7,755 nt of DNA from Chloroflexota bacterium (lineage in GTDB: Bacteria; Chloroflexota; Limnocylindria; Limnocylindrales; CSP1-4): contig DAIDTV010000072.1 of NCBI GenBank assembly GCA_027457005.1, positions 1 to 7,755 of the forward strand, written 5' to 3'. The notes below the pieces were generated by a model. That model was not told where the DNA came from. It was given only the letters and a program-made list of their open reading frames with translations, and made no database searches. Shown piece after piece: positions 1-5,706 of this stretch (position 1 is its first letter; each line of letters opens with the position of its first letter). The position numbers and the translations under genes are program-made.

Positions 1-305
1 GTGTAGGACTTGCCGGCGTCGAGGGTGACGTTGGCGTCGATCACGGCCCCGGTCGTGGTGCCCGCGGCAAAGACCTGCAGGTGGTGCGGGCCCGCCGGGA
101 CGGTCAGGTACCCCGAGATGGCGCCGAACGGGACGTTGCTCAGTGCCTTGCTGCCGTCGACGTAGACGTCCACCTTGGGCGCGTCGGGTGAGGCGTGCAG
201 GACGCGGAGCCTGGCGCTGTCGGGGGCGGGGGCGCCGCCGACCGACCCCAGGAAGATGGCCCCGGCCACGGCCAGGGCGGCAAGAACGGAGATGCGGTGG
301 TTCAT
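1..305 (-). CDS. DUF4397 domain exported protein, N-terminal part (runs off left edge)
   Basis: The reading frame starts at ATG 305-303 and stays open to the window edge, giving about 101 residues. Residues 1-25 look like a secretion signal: a short basic N-end (MNHR) followed by a hydrophobic Ala/Val/Leu stretch up to about AVAGAIFLGSVGGA. From about residue 30 the protein matches the DUF4397 pattern, with LRVLHASPDAPKVDVYVDG, then SNVPFGAISGYLTVPAG and a following HHLQVFAAG strand. DUF4397 domains are beta-sandwich modules of cell-surface or secreted proteins with no established biochemical role. A purine-rich GAGGAG (318-323 on the complement) lies 12 bases before the ATG, which is slightly long but supports this start. 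The gene reads in the same direction as the lipid-modification operon but is separated from it by about 370 bp, so it is probably an independent unit. The C-terminus, and any anchor or second domain, lies outside the window. Confidence 0.85.
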   Translation of the reverse strand, partial: MNHRISVLAALAVAGAIFLGSVGGAPAPDSARLRVLHASPDAPKVDVYVDGSKALSNVPFGAISGYLTVPAGPHHLQVFAAGTTTGAVIDANVTLDAGKSY

Positions 306-353
306 GGTCGCGCGATACTCCTCGTTGTCGTGGGCGGCCGGGGGCTGCCGGCC

Positions 354-369
354 CGTCGGGTTCCCGACG
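354..369. repeat. 16-bp perfect inverted repeat upstream of the DUF4397 gene
   Basis: CGTCGGG, a TT spacer and CCCGACG form a perfect dyad with 7-bp arms. It lies about 50 bp upstream of the DUF4397 start codon, where an operator or an RNA hairpin in the leader could sit. GC-rich DNA produces short dyads by chance, so a regulatory role is only a possibility. Confidence 0.35.
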
Positions 370-395
370 CCCACTGTTCGGGCGGACCCGGGGCG

Positions 396-587
396 CGGAT
401 TGGTCTCGCGGCCGGATCGCACGGTGAACACATGGAGGTGGCCGAACGAGAGGGGATCCCGCTCGGCACGGCCAGGACGCGGATCCGGAACGCGCTGCTG
501 AGGCTGCGCGGCGCGCGCGGCGCCCAGCGAATAGAGCGGTTCCTGGGCGCGCTCAAGTCGGCACGGGAGGTGCGCACTGGGTCCTGA
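396..587 (+). pseudogene. Remnant of a sigma-70 family (ECF-like) factor, region 4 only
   Basis: A plus-strand frame ending at TGA 585-587 contains a clear sigma region 4.2 helix-turn-helix: EVAEREGIPLGTARTRIRNALLRLR. This matches the usual ECF pattern in which an 'EIAEREGIPLGTVKTRIR'-like segment is followed by a leucine/arginine-rich helix. The clear match runs from about 426 to 515 and perhaps reaches back to 396. Further upstream in this frame there is no region 2 and no convincing start of region 4. The upstream sequence is instead the leader of the divergent DUF4397 gene. An ATG at 432 would encode only 51 residues. The likeliest reading is a truncated, decaying sigma gene converging on the methyltransferase gene. 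A small free-standing HTH protein cannot be excluded but no good ribosome-binding site is seen. Confidence 0.55.
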
Positions 588-593
588 CGCGGA

Positions 594-607
594 GCGCCCG
601 CGGGCGC
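594..607. repeat. 14-bp perfect GC palindrome in the convergent intergenic gap
   Basis: GCGCCCGCGGGCGC is self-complementary over all 14 bases. As RNA it would form a 5-bp stem with a CGCG loop. It lies just after the stop of the sigma remnant and about 70 bp past the end of the methyltransferase gene. It may contribute to transcript termination from either side, but there is no T-tract. Confidence 0.3.
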
Positions 608-616
608 CAGGTCCCG

Positions 617-640
617 ACGCCGGACCCGGCGTGCGTTCTT
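617..640 (+). terminator. Possible weak hairpin terminator
   Basis: ACGCCG, a GACC loop and CGGCGT make a 6-bp GC-rich stem. On the plus strand it is followed by a modestly T-rich stretch (GCGTTCTT). It would serve the sigma remnant or read-through from the left. On the minus strand no T-run follows the stem, so it is a poor candidate for ending the operon. The T-tract is interrupted and the call is tentative. Confidence 0.3.
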
Positions 641-673
641 CCGCTTGGGCCCTGGACGCGGCCGCCGCCCGGG

Positions 674-1918
674 TCAGACCGCGATGCCGCGCCGCTTTTC
701 CAGGACGATCTGGTAGTCCTGCGACAGGCCGGTCGCGAAGCCGGCCTCGCTGATGGACAGGTAGTACTCCCACATCCGGATGAATCGCTCGTCGAAGCCG
801 AGGGCGCGCACCCGGTCCGCGTTCTCGAGGAAGCGGGTCCTCCAGGCGCGCAGGGTCAGCACGTAGTTCTCGGCGATGTCCCGGACACCGTGGAACAGCA
901 GGTGCGTGCCGGCGGTCGCCCGCTCGATCGCGGTCAGCGACGGCAGCAGGCCGCCGGGGAAGATGTACTGCTGGATCCAGTTCGCGCCGCGGCGCTGCGA
1001 CTCGTAGGCGTCGTGGCGCATCGCGATCGTCTGCAGGCTGAGGCGGCCACCGGGCACCAGCGCCTCGTCGCAGACCCGGAAGAACGTCGGGTAGTACTCC
1101 GCCCCGACGGCCTCCAGCATCTCGATCGACACGATCGCGTCATACGTGCCACTGATCTCGCGGTAGTCGCGGAACTGCACGTCCACGAGGTCCTGGAGGC
1201 CCGCTTCCCGGACCCGCTCGCGGGCGAGTTCGAGCTGCTCCCGGGAGATGGTGATGGTGGTGACCTGGCAGCCCAGCTCGCCGGCCGCGTACAGGGCGAA
1301 GCCGCCCCAGCCGGAACCTATCTCGAGCAGCCGTGTGCCCGGGGCCAGACCGGCCCCCTGCGCGAGGAGCCGGTACTTGTTCCGCTGTGCCTCGGCGAGC
1401 GACTGGTCCGGCGACTCGAACACCGCGCAGGAGTAGGTCAGTGTCTCGTCAAGGAAGAGACGGTAGAAGTCGTTGCCCAGGTCGTAGTGGGCGGCGATGT
1501 TGCGCCGGCTCCCACCGGGGGTGTTCCGGCGCGCACGGTGCGCCAGCGTCCGCTGCAGTTGCGCCGGAACGCGCCACCAGCCCGCCGAGAGCGACAGCGC
1601 CTCGCGATTGAGCGCGGCAAGCTCCAGCAGGGCAGGCAGGTCGGGGCTGCTCCAGCCCCCGTCCATGTACGCCTCGCCGCCACCGGTCTCCCCGTGCAGC
1701 AGCATGTGGACGAGGGCGGCCGCGTCGTGGATGCGGATCTCGCCGCGCCGCCCGGAGGCTCGGTCGCCGAACACGTGCCGGGAGCCGTCCGGCATGACGA
1801 CCGTGAGGCAACCCACCCGGATCCGGCGAGCTGCCGCCAGCCCGATCCGGCGCGCGACCTGCTCGAGGATCCGGTCGGGCGCTGGTAGCGCGGGCAGCGA
1901 TGTGGAGGGGGTCGTCAT
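674..1918 (-). CDS. Cyclopropane-fatty-acyl-phospholipid synthase-type SAM methyltransferase
   Basis: This 414-residue protein is of the Cfa family, which transfers a one-carbon unit from S-adenosylmethionine to the double bond of acyl chains in membrane phospholipids. The N-terminal 130 residues form the family's lipid-facing domain (GGGEAYMDGGW at 79-89). The Rossmann domain follows, with HYDLGNDFY (144-152), YSC (162-164), SAM motif I LEIGSGWGGFA (198-208), and YIFPGGLLPS (318-327). By alignment from memory to E. coli Cfa, Cys139, Glu239, Ile268 and Tyr317 correspond to C164, E269, I298 and Y352. His266 is replaced by Q296, and Gly236, strictly conserved in cyclopropane synthases, is replaced by E266 (SIEMLE). 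The product may therefore be a methyl-branched unsaturated chain rather than a cyclopropane. The ATG overlaps the upstream DUF1365 stop (ATGA), and GAGG at 1926-1929 sits 7 bases away. It is the last gene of the operon. I give no symbol because the product is uncertain. Confidence 0.93.
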   Translation of the reverse strand: MTTPSTSLPALPAPDRILEQVARRIGLAAARRIRVGCLTVVMPDGSRHVFGDRASGRRGEIRIHDAAALVHMLLHGETGGGEAYMDGGWSSPDLPALLELAALNREALSLSAGWWRVPAQLQRTLAHRARRNTPGGSRRNIAAHYDLGNDFYRLFLDETLTYSCAVFESPDQSLAEAQRNKYRLLAQGAGLAPGTRLLEIGSGWGGFALYAAGELGCQVTTITISREQLELARERVREAGLQDLVDVQFRDYREISGTYDAIVSIEMLEAVGAEYYPTFFRVCDEALVPGGRLSLQTIAMRHDAYESQRRGANWIQQYIFPGGLLPSLTAIERATAGTHLLFHGVRDIAENYVLTLRAWRTRFLENADRVRALGFDERFIRMWEYYLSISEAGFATGLSQDYQIVLEKRRGIAV

Positions 1919-2655
1919 CGGGTGACCTCGCTGTGCCGGTGGAAGCGTATGCCGCGCAGCCAGAGCCGCAGCGCGTGCCAGTGGATCAGGCCCGTCGTCC
2001 TGTGCGTCACCATGGGGTAGCGCAGGAACAGCCGCACGAGCGCGCGGTCGTCGAGTCGCAGGCGACGGAGGACGAGGCTGGCCTGGAGCAGCGGCGCTCC
2101 CTGCTCGCTCTCGTCGATGACGATCCGGAGGTCATCGGGGCGATCCTGGACGCGGACGGTGTAGCGGGCACCCATGTCGATGAAGGGTGACACGTAGAAC
2201 GCCTTGTCCATCGCCGCCACGTGGGCAGCCGGGGTGACCTGGGGCCGCAGCGTGTAGAGGTGCCGTTCGTGGTACGTGTTGTGGACCTCCACGATCACCA
2301 CCTCGAGCTCGCCGGCGCGGTTGCGGCAGAGGTAGAAGCTGGCCGGGTTGAACACGTAGCCCAGGACGCGAACGTTGGTCACGAGCGTCACGCGCCATCC
2401 GTCGGGGTCGAACCCCTCGGCCCGGAGATGCTCCCGGACGGCTGCGCGCACGTCCCCCGCCGGTGGCAGCAGGTGGTCCGAGTCCCGGAAGGAGTAGACG
2501 TTGCGCCGGTTCCGGCTGACGAGGCGCAGGCGCGACGCGACCTCGTCGAGCTCGCCGAGGTCGAGGGCGAAGTAGTACACGTCGTGTTCGAGCTCGTAGA
2601 CCACGGGACTCGACCGCCGGTGGCGCACCTTGCCCTCGAGCAGGTGGGAGTTCAC
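1915..2655 (-). CDS. DUF1365 domain-containing protein
   Basis: This 246-residue protein belongs to the DUF1365 family. Family features are the N-terminal GKVRHRR segment (8-14), the FRDSDHL stretch (56-62), VTNVRVLGYVFNPASFYLC (92-110) and EVHNTYHER (123-131). No catalytic mechanism is established for the family, but it is almost always encoded next to a flavin oxidoreductase and a Cfa-like methyltransferase, as here. This implies a step or an accessory role in modifying membrane acyl chains. The conserved His, Asn and Glu residues could bind a metal or substrate, but that is inference. The frame is open far upstream, but the real start is GTG 2655-2653. It overlaps the preceding stop by four bases (GTGA) and has GAGG (2663-2666) 7 bases upstream, and family similarity begins within a few residues. 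The C-terminus overlaps the methyltransferase start by four bases, so translation of the two is probably coupled. Confidence 0.9.
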   Translation of the reverse strand: MNSHLLEGKVRHRRSSPVVYELEHDVYYFALDLGELDEVASRLRLVSRNRRNVYSFRDSDHLLPPAGDVRAAVREHLRAEGFDPDGWRVTLVTNVRVLGYVFNPASFYLCRNRAGELEVVIVEVHNTYHERHLYTLRPQVTPAAHVAAMDKAFYVSPFIDMGARYTVRVQDRPDDLRIVIDESEQGAPLLQASLVLRRLRLDDRALVRLFLRYPMVTHRTTGLIHWHALRLWLRGIRFHRHSEVTR

Positions 2656-4025
2656 GCCGCCGCCTCTTCGCTCGCCGCAACCAGCTGCTCGGCCGCCTCG
2701 TATCCGGAGCGGCAGCCATCCTCGTGGAAGCCGTACCCGAGGTGGGCACCCGCGTACCACGTCCCCCGGTGTCCCTGCAGTGCCCGAAGCGCGGCCTGCG
2801 CGTCCAGCGTCCGGAACGTGTAAAGGGGGTGGCTCATGGTCTGCTCGAGGATCACGCGGTCGGGCCGGATGCGGTCGCCCGGGTTCACGGACACCGCGTA
2901 GCGGCGGACCGTGTCGAGCCCCTGGAGCCGGTTCATGTCGTAGGTCATCGAGAGGGATGCGCCGGGGCGACGGCAGTCGTCCGCGTGGACGTTCCAGGAC
3001 CCGCGCGCGGCCCTCCGCCGTGGAAGCAGCCGCTCGTCCGTGTGGAGGACCACCCGGTTGCTGGTGTACTCGAACATGCCGAGAGCCGCCCGCTCCCGCT
3101 CGTCGGCATCGGCCAGGAGCGCCAGAGCCTGGTCGGCGTGGGTCGCGATGACGACGGCGTCGAAGCGCTCCTGGTACCCGTCCGCGGTGGTGACCGTGGC
3201 TCCATGCGCTCCGCGGGCGATGCTCCCGACCGCGCTCCCCGAACGGACGCTCCCCGCCGGGAGCAAGTCGACGATGCGCCGCACGTACTGCATCGACCCG
3301 CCGACCAGCGTGCGCCACTGGATGCCGTTCCGCAGGCCGATGAGGCCGTGGTTGTCGAGGAAGTGGAGCAGGTAATCCACCGGGAAGTCGAGGATCCGTT
3401 CGGGCGCCGTGGACCAGACGGCGGACACGAGCGGGACCAGGAAGTGGCGTCCGAAGTCCTCGCCGAAGCCCCGGTCGTCCAGGTACTCGCCGAGGGTGGC
3501 TCGTCCGGCAGACCCGCGGTCGATCGTCCGGCGTGCATCGCCGTGGAAGCGCAGGAGGTCGGCGACGAGGCTCCACTGCGACGGCCGCACGATGTTCGTG
3601 CCGGCGAAGACGCCCCGGGCGCCCCGCGTGCCGAACTCCACGCCACACGCCCGGCAGGTCGAGCTCAGGGACATCTCGGTGGGCCGCGTGGCGACACCGA
3701 GTTCGGCCAGCATGGCGGTGAACCGGGGGTACGTGCGCTCGTTGTACACGATGAAGCCGGTGTCGACCGGGACCGTTCGTCCGCGGTCGTCCACCGGGAT
3801 GGTCCTGACGTGGCCGCCCACCTCCGCGTCCTGCTCGAACAGGCGCACGCTGTGGGTCTTCGCGAGCTCGTACGCCGCGGTCAGCCCGCTGACGCCCGAG
3901 CCGACGACGGCGACGTGCAGGCGATCCGCCGCGGCCCGTGCGTCGTCGAGCCCGCGACCGGTGGCGGCAGATCCGCGCGCAGGGCGGATGCGAACAGTCG
4001 ACGTGAGCATCTCAGGCACGGGCAT
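2652..4025 (-). CDS. NAD(P)/FAD-dependent oxidoreductase of the Cfa/DUF1365-associated amine-oxidase-like family
   Basis: The protein has 457 residues if it starts at ATG 4025. It has an FAD-binding dinucleotide fold: VVGSGVSGL (40-48) is the GxGxxG loop, E64 ends the second strand and should bind the ribose, and GGHVRT follows (70-75). The family signature DTGFIVYNERTYPRF comes next, WRTLVGGSMQYVRRIV lies in the middle, and the C-terminal YAGAHLGYGFHEDGCRSG is the typical flavin-contacting end. Relatives are annotated as amine oxidases, are fused to Cfa in plant cyclopropane synthases, and sit beside Cfa and DUF1365 in many bacteria. A desaturase or oxidase step on a methylated acyl chain is plausible by analogy to furan fatty acid synthesis but unproven. 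The frame is open upstream to 4190, but that part is the overlapping SRPBCC gene. ATG 4025 has a G-rich stretch 8-12 bases upstream. ATG 4010, one base after the SRPBCC stop, is an alternative (452 residues). Confidence 0.9.
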   Translation of the reverse strand: MPVPEMLTSTVRIRPARGSAATGRGLDDARAAADRLHVAVVGSGVSGLTAAYELAKTHSVRLFEQDAEVGGHVRTIPVDDRGRTVPVDTGFIVYNERTYPRFTAMLAELGVATRPTEMSLSSTCRACGVEFGTRGARGVFAGTNIVRPSQWSLVADLLRFHGDARRTIDRGSAGRATLGEYLDDRGFGEDFGRHFLVPLVSAVWSTAPERILDFPVDYLLHFLDNHGLIGLRNGIQWRTLVGGSMQYVRRIVDLLPAGSVRSGSAVGSIARGAHGATVTTADGYQERFDAVVIATHADQALALLADADERERAALGMFEYTSNRVVLHTDERLLPRRRAARGSWNVHADDCRRPGASLSMTYDMNRLQGLDTVRRYAVSVNPGDRIRPDRVILEQTMSHPLYTFRTLDAQAALRALQGHRGTWYAGAHLGYGFHEDGCRSGYEAAEQLVAASEEAAA

Positions 4026-4539
4026 GTCGATCGCCCCCGGAGCCGGCAGGCGTCGAAGCCGCACCGGCCGGCACCGCTCCAACGGATGCGGCGCCCACCG
4101 CTCCCGCGCGGGCGTCGAGCGCCCGCCGCATGCCCTCGAGCGCGTCCCGCGCGATCTTCTCGAACGCGCCGCCGAGGAACGGCTGGGCAAGGCGGGCGAG
4201 GCCGGTCAGGCGAATGTCCGCCGTGTAGTCGACCCGTGTCCCGGTCCCGCTTGGCTCGAACCGGATGTCGTCAACCGCCGAGACGCCGGATCCTTCTCCG
4301 ACGAGCACGACGCGGTACGGCGGTTCGAGGGCGGACACGCGGTACTCCATGGGGGTCACGCGTCCGCGCATCCGGATGCCCAGGGCGTAGCGGGCACCCA
4401 CCCGCAGCGGCCCGGGATCAAGGCGCCGGGACGATGCCACGCCGGGATCCCAGTGCATGGCGTTGTCGAAGTTGGCGATGAAGGTGAAGGTGTCGCCGAT
4501 CGCGAGCGGCGTCTCGATCTGCCTGCGCAGCCTGGGCAT
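4012..4539 (-). CDS. SRPBCC family (START/polyketide-cyclase-like) protein
   Basis: This 175-residue protein has an SRPBCC helix-grip pattern over residues 1-140. ETPLAIGDTFTFIANFDNAMHWDPGV (from about 9) is the first strand and helix, with the Trp typical of this family. GPLRVGARYAL, RVTPMEYRVSALEPPYRVVLVGEG and GTRVDYTADIRL are the strands, and a long C-terminal helix spans about 120-142 (FEKIARDALEGMRRAL). The fold encloses a hydrophobic ligand cavity. In this operon it may hold or present a lipid or acyl intermediate, which is inference from context. Residues 142-175 are a low-complexity Ala/Gly tail that is probably disordered. The ATG at 4539 has a strong AGGAG (4547-4551 complement) 7 bases upstream. 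It is the first gene of the operon, and its stop lies within, or one base before, the flavoenzyme start. The open frame continues further upstream to 5328, but only as antisense to the dehydrogenase gene. Confidence 0.85.
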   Translation of the reverse strand: MPRLRRQIETPLAIGDTFTFIANFDNAMHWDPGVASSRRLDPGPLRVGARYALGIRMRGRVTPMEYRVSALEPPYRVVLVGEGSGVSAVDDIRFEPSGTGTRVDYTADIRLTGLARLAQPFLGGAFEKIARDALEGMRRALDARAGAVGAASVGAVPAGAASTPAGSGGDRHARA

Positions 4540-4626
4540 TCTCGTGCTCCTGTTCCCGCCGGCCACGCGACGCGCGGCTCGTCCCCCATTCGGGCGCTGG
4601 CCGCCCGGCAGATGTAGGAGATCGAG
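4540..4626. promoter_or_regulatory. Divergent promoter region between the lipid operon and the dehydrogenase
   Basis: Only 87 bp separate the ATG of the SRPBCC gene (minus) from the ATG of the SDR gene (plus), so both promoters and any operators must lie here or inside the flanking genes. Each gene has an AGGAG ribosome-binding site at its end of the gap. I could not recognise a convincing -35/-10 pair or an ECF-type GGAAC/CGTC pair in either direction, so the promoter positions are unresolved. Confidence 0.5.
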
Positions 4627-5604
4627 ATGGGCCCTCGCCTCGTGGTGGACGCGGCGCTCGAGCTGTCGGTCGTGGGGAGCTTTGCCGCGCCCGGATACGC
4701 CATCAGGCGTCGGCTGTTCGACTGGGAGGACCCGGGGCGCGATGCGCTGCGCGGCCGGACCGTTGCCATCACGGGGCCGACCTCGGGCCTCGGCCGTGCC
4801 GCCGCCCGCTCGCTGGCCGCCGCCGGGGCGAGGGTTCTGCTGGTCGGCCGCAGCGAGGAGCGGCTCCGTGCCGTTCATGACGAGCTCGCAGCGGTGCAGG
4901 GCGACGACCGGTTCCCGGTCCTCGTCGCGGACATGGCATCCCTCGAGTCCGTCGCGGCGGCGGTCCGGTCGATCCGGGAGCAGGAGCCGAGGCTGGACGT
5001 GCTCGTCGACAATGCCGGCGTCATGCCCGCCGATCGCCTGCAGAGCCCCGACGGCATCGAACTGGCGCTGGCCACGATGGTCGTGGGGCCCTTCGCGCTC
5101 CTGGCGGGCCTGCTGCCGCTGCTGCGGGGGAACGGCGGAGGCCGCGTCATCAGCGTGACCTCGGGCGGCATGTACACGCAGGCGGTCGACTTCGACGATC
5201 TGCAGTGGACGTCGCGCCCGTTCTCCGGGCCGCGCGCCTACGCGATGGCCAAGCGCATCCAGGTCGCGCTCATGCGGGAGTGGGCGCGGAGGCTCGCGGG
5301 CAGCGGCGTCACCTGTAACGCGATGCATCCCGGCTGGGCGGACACGCCCGGCCTTGCCGAATCGCTTCCCGGGTTCTACCGGCTCATGCGGCCCCTGCTT
5401 CGGACGCCCGCCCAGGGCGCGGACACGATCACCTGGCTGGCCACGGCTCCGGAGGCCGGGAGGTCCAGCGGCCGGCTCTTCCTGGATCGGCGGCCCCGCC
5501 CCTTCGACCGGGTCCCCGCCACGCGCCTCTCCGCGGCCGATCGGGAGCGGCTGTGGGAGATCGTCGTCGCGCTCGCCGACGTGCCCGATCCCGCACCGGA
5601 CTGA
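4627..5604 (+). CDS. Short-chain dehydrogenase/reductase, DHRS12-like
   Basis: This 325-residue protein is a classical-fold SDR with a 42-residue N-terminal extension (LELSVVGSF...GYAIRRRLFDW). That extension is typical of the DHRS12-like group. TGPTSGLG (49-56) is the dinucleotide-binding TGxxxGxG loop, D102 is the adenine-pocket Asp, and DNAG (128-131) replaces the usual NNAG but keeps the catalytic-site Asn. S179 (VTSGGMY), Y205 and K209 (YAMAK) complete the Ser-Tyr-Lys site. HPGWADTPG (234-242) and LLRTPAQGADT are DHRS12-group signatures. The substrate is unknown. Similar SDRs occur beside Cfa, DUF1365 and flavoenzyme genes, so an oxidised acyl chain or lipid aldehyde or ketone is a reasonable guess. 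The ATG has AGGAG (4616-4620) 6 bases upstream. It is transcribed divergently from the operon, which suggests co-regulation. Confidence 0.92.
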   Translation: MGPRLVVDAALELSVVGSFAAPGYAIRRRLFDWEDPGRDALRGRTVAITGPTSGLGRAAARSLAAAGARVLLVGRSEERLRAVHDELAAVQGDDRFPVLVADMASLESVAAAVRSIREQEPRLDVLVDNAGVMPADRLQSPDGIELALATMVVGPFALLAGLLPLLRGNGGGRVISVTSGGMYTQAVDFDDLQWTSRPFSGPRAYAMAKRIQVALMREWARRLAGSGVTCNAMHPGWADTPGLAESLPGFYRLMRPLLRTPAQGADTITWLATAPEAGRSSGRLFLDRRPRPFDRVPATRLSAADRERLWEIVVALADVPDPAPD

Positions 5605-5693
5605 TCAGGGCCACGGCAGCTCGGGTCCCCTGATCTCTTCGACCCGCCGGGAATCGAGCGTGGCCCCGCGGGCCCTCGTGTGGTCGGGACGCC

Positions 5694-5699
5694 TACACT
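5694..5699 (+). promoter_or_regulatory. Candidate -10 element for a leaderless glycosyltransferase transcript
   Basis: TACACT fits the TANNNT -10 consensus. Its last T is 7 bases before GTG 5707, so transcription would begin at or next to the start codon and yield a leaderless mRNA. No TTGACA-like -35 is seen at normal spacing, and no Shine-Dalgarno sequence precedes the GTG, which agrees with leaderless initiation. Confidence 0.45.
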
Positions 5700-5706
5700 C
5701 GCCATC

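Noticed and set aside
890..1888. 332-codon plus-strand open frame over the methyltransferase gene
   Set aside because: It is the antisense shadow of a gene with clear Cfa motifs, shows no domain, and has composition typical of GC-rich antisense frames.
2656..3648. Upstream extension of the DUF1365 frame, which would give a 577-residue protein
   Set aside because: The extension reads the flavoenzyme gene out of frame as Arg/Pro/Gly-rich sequence. The GTGA overlap and a well-placed GAGG site set the real start at 2655.
2724..4481. 585-codon plus-strand open frame across the flavoenzyme and SRPBCC genes
   Set aside because: It is antisense to two well-recognised genes, and its translation is rich in Arg, Pro, Gly and Val with no recognisable domain. 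Long antisense frames are expected at this GC content.
4540..5328. Upstream extension of the SRPBCC frame, which would give a 438-residue protein
   Set aside because: It is antisense to the SDR gene and has no domain similarity. ATG 4539 has a strong AGGAG site and begins exactly where family similarity begins.
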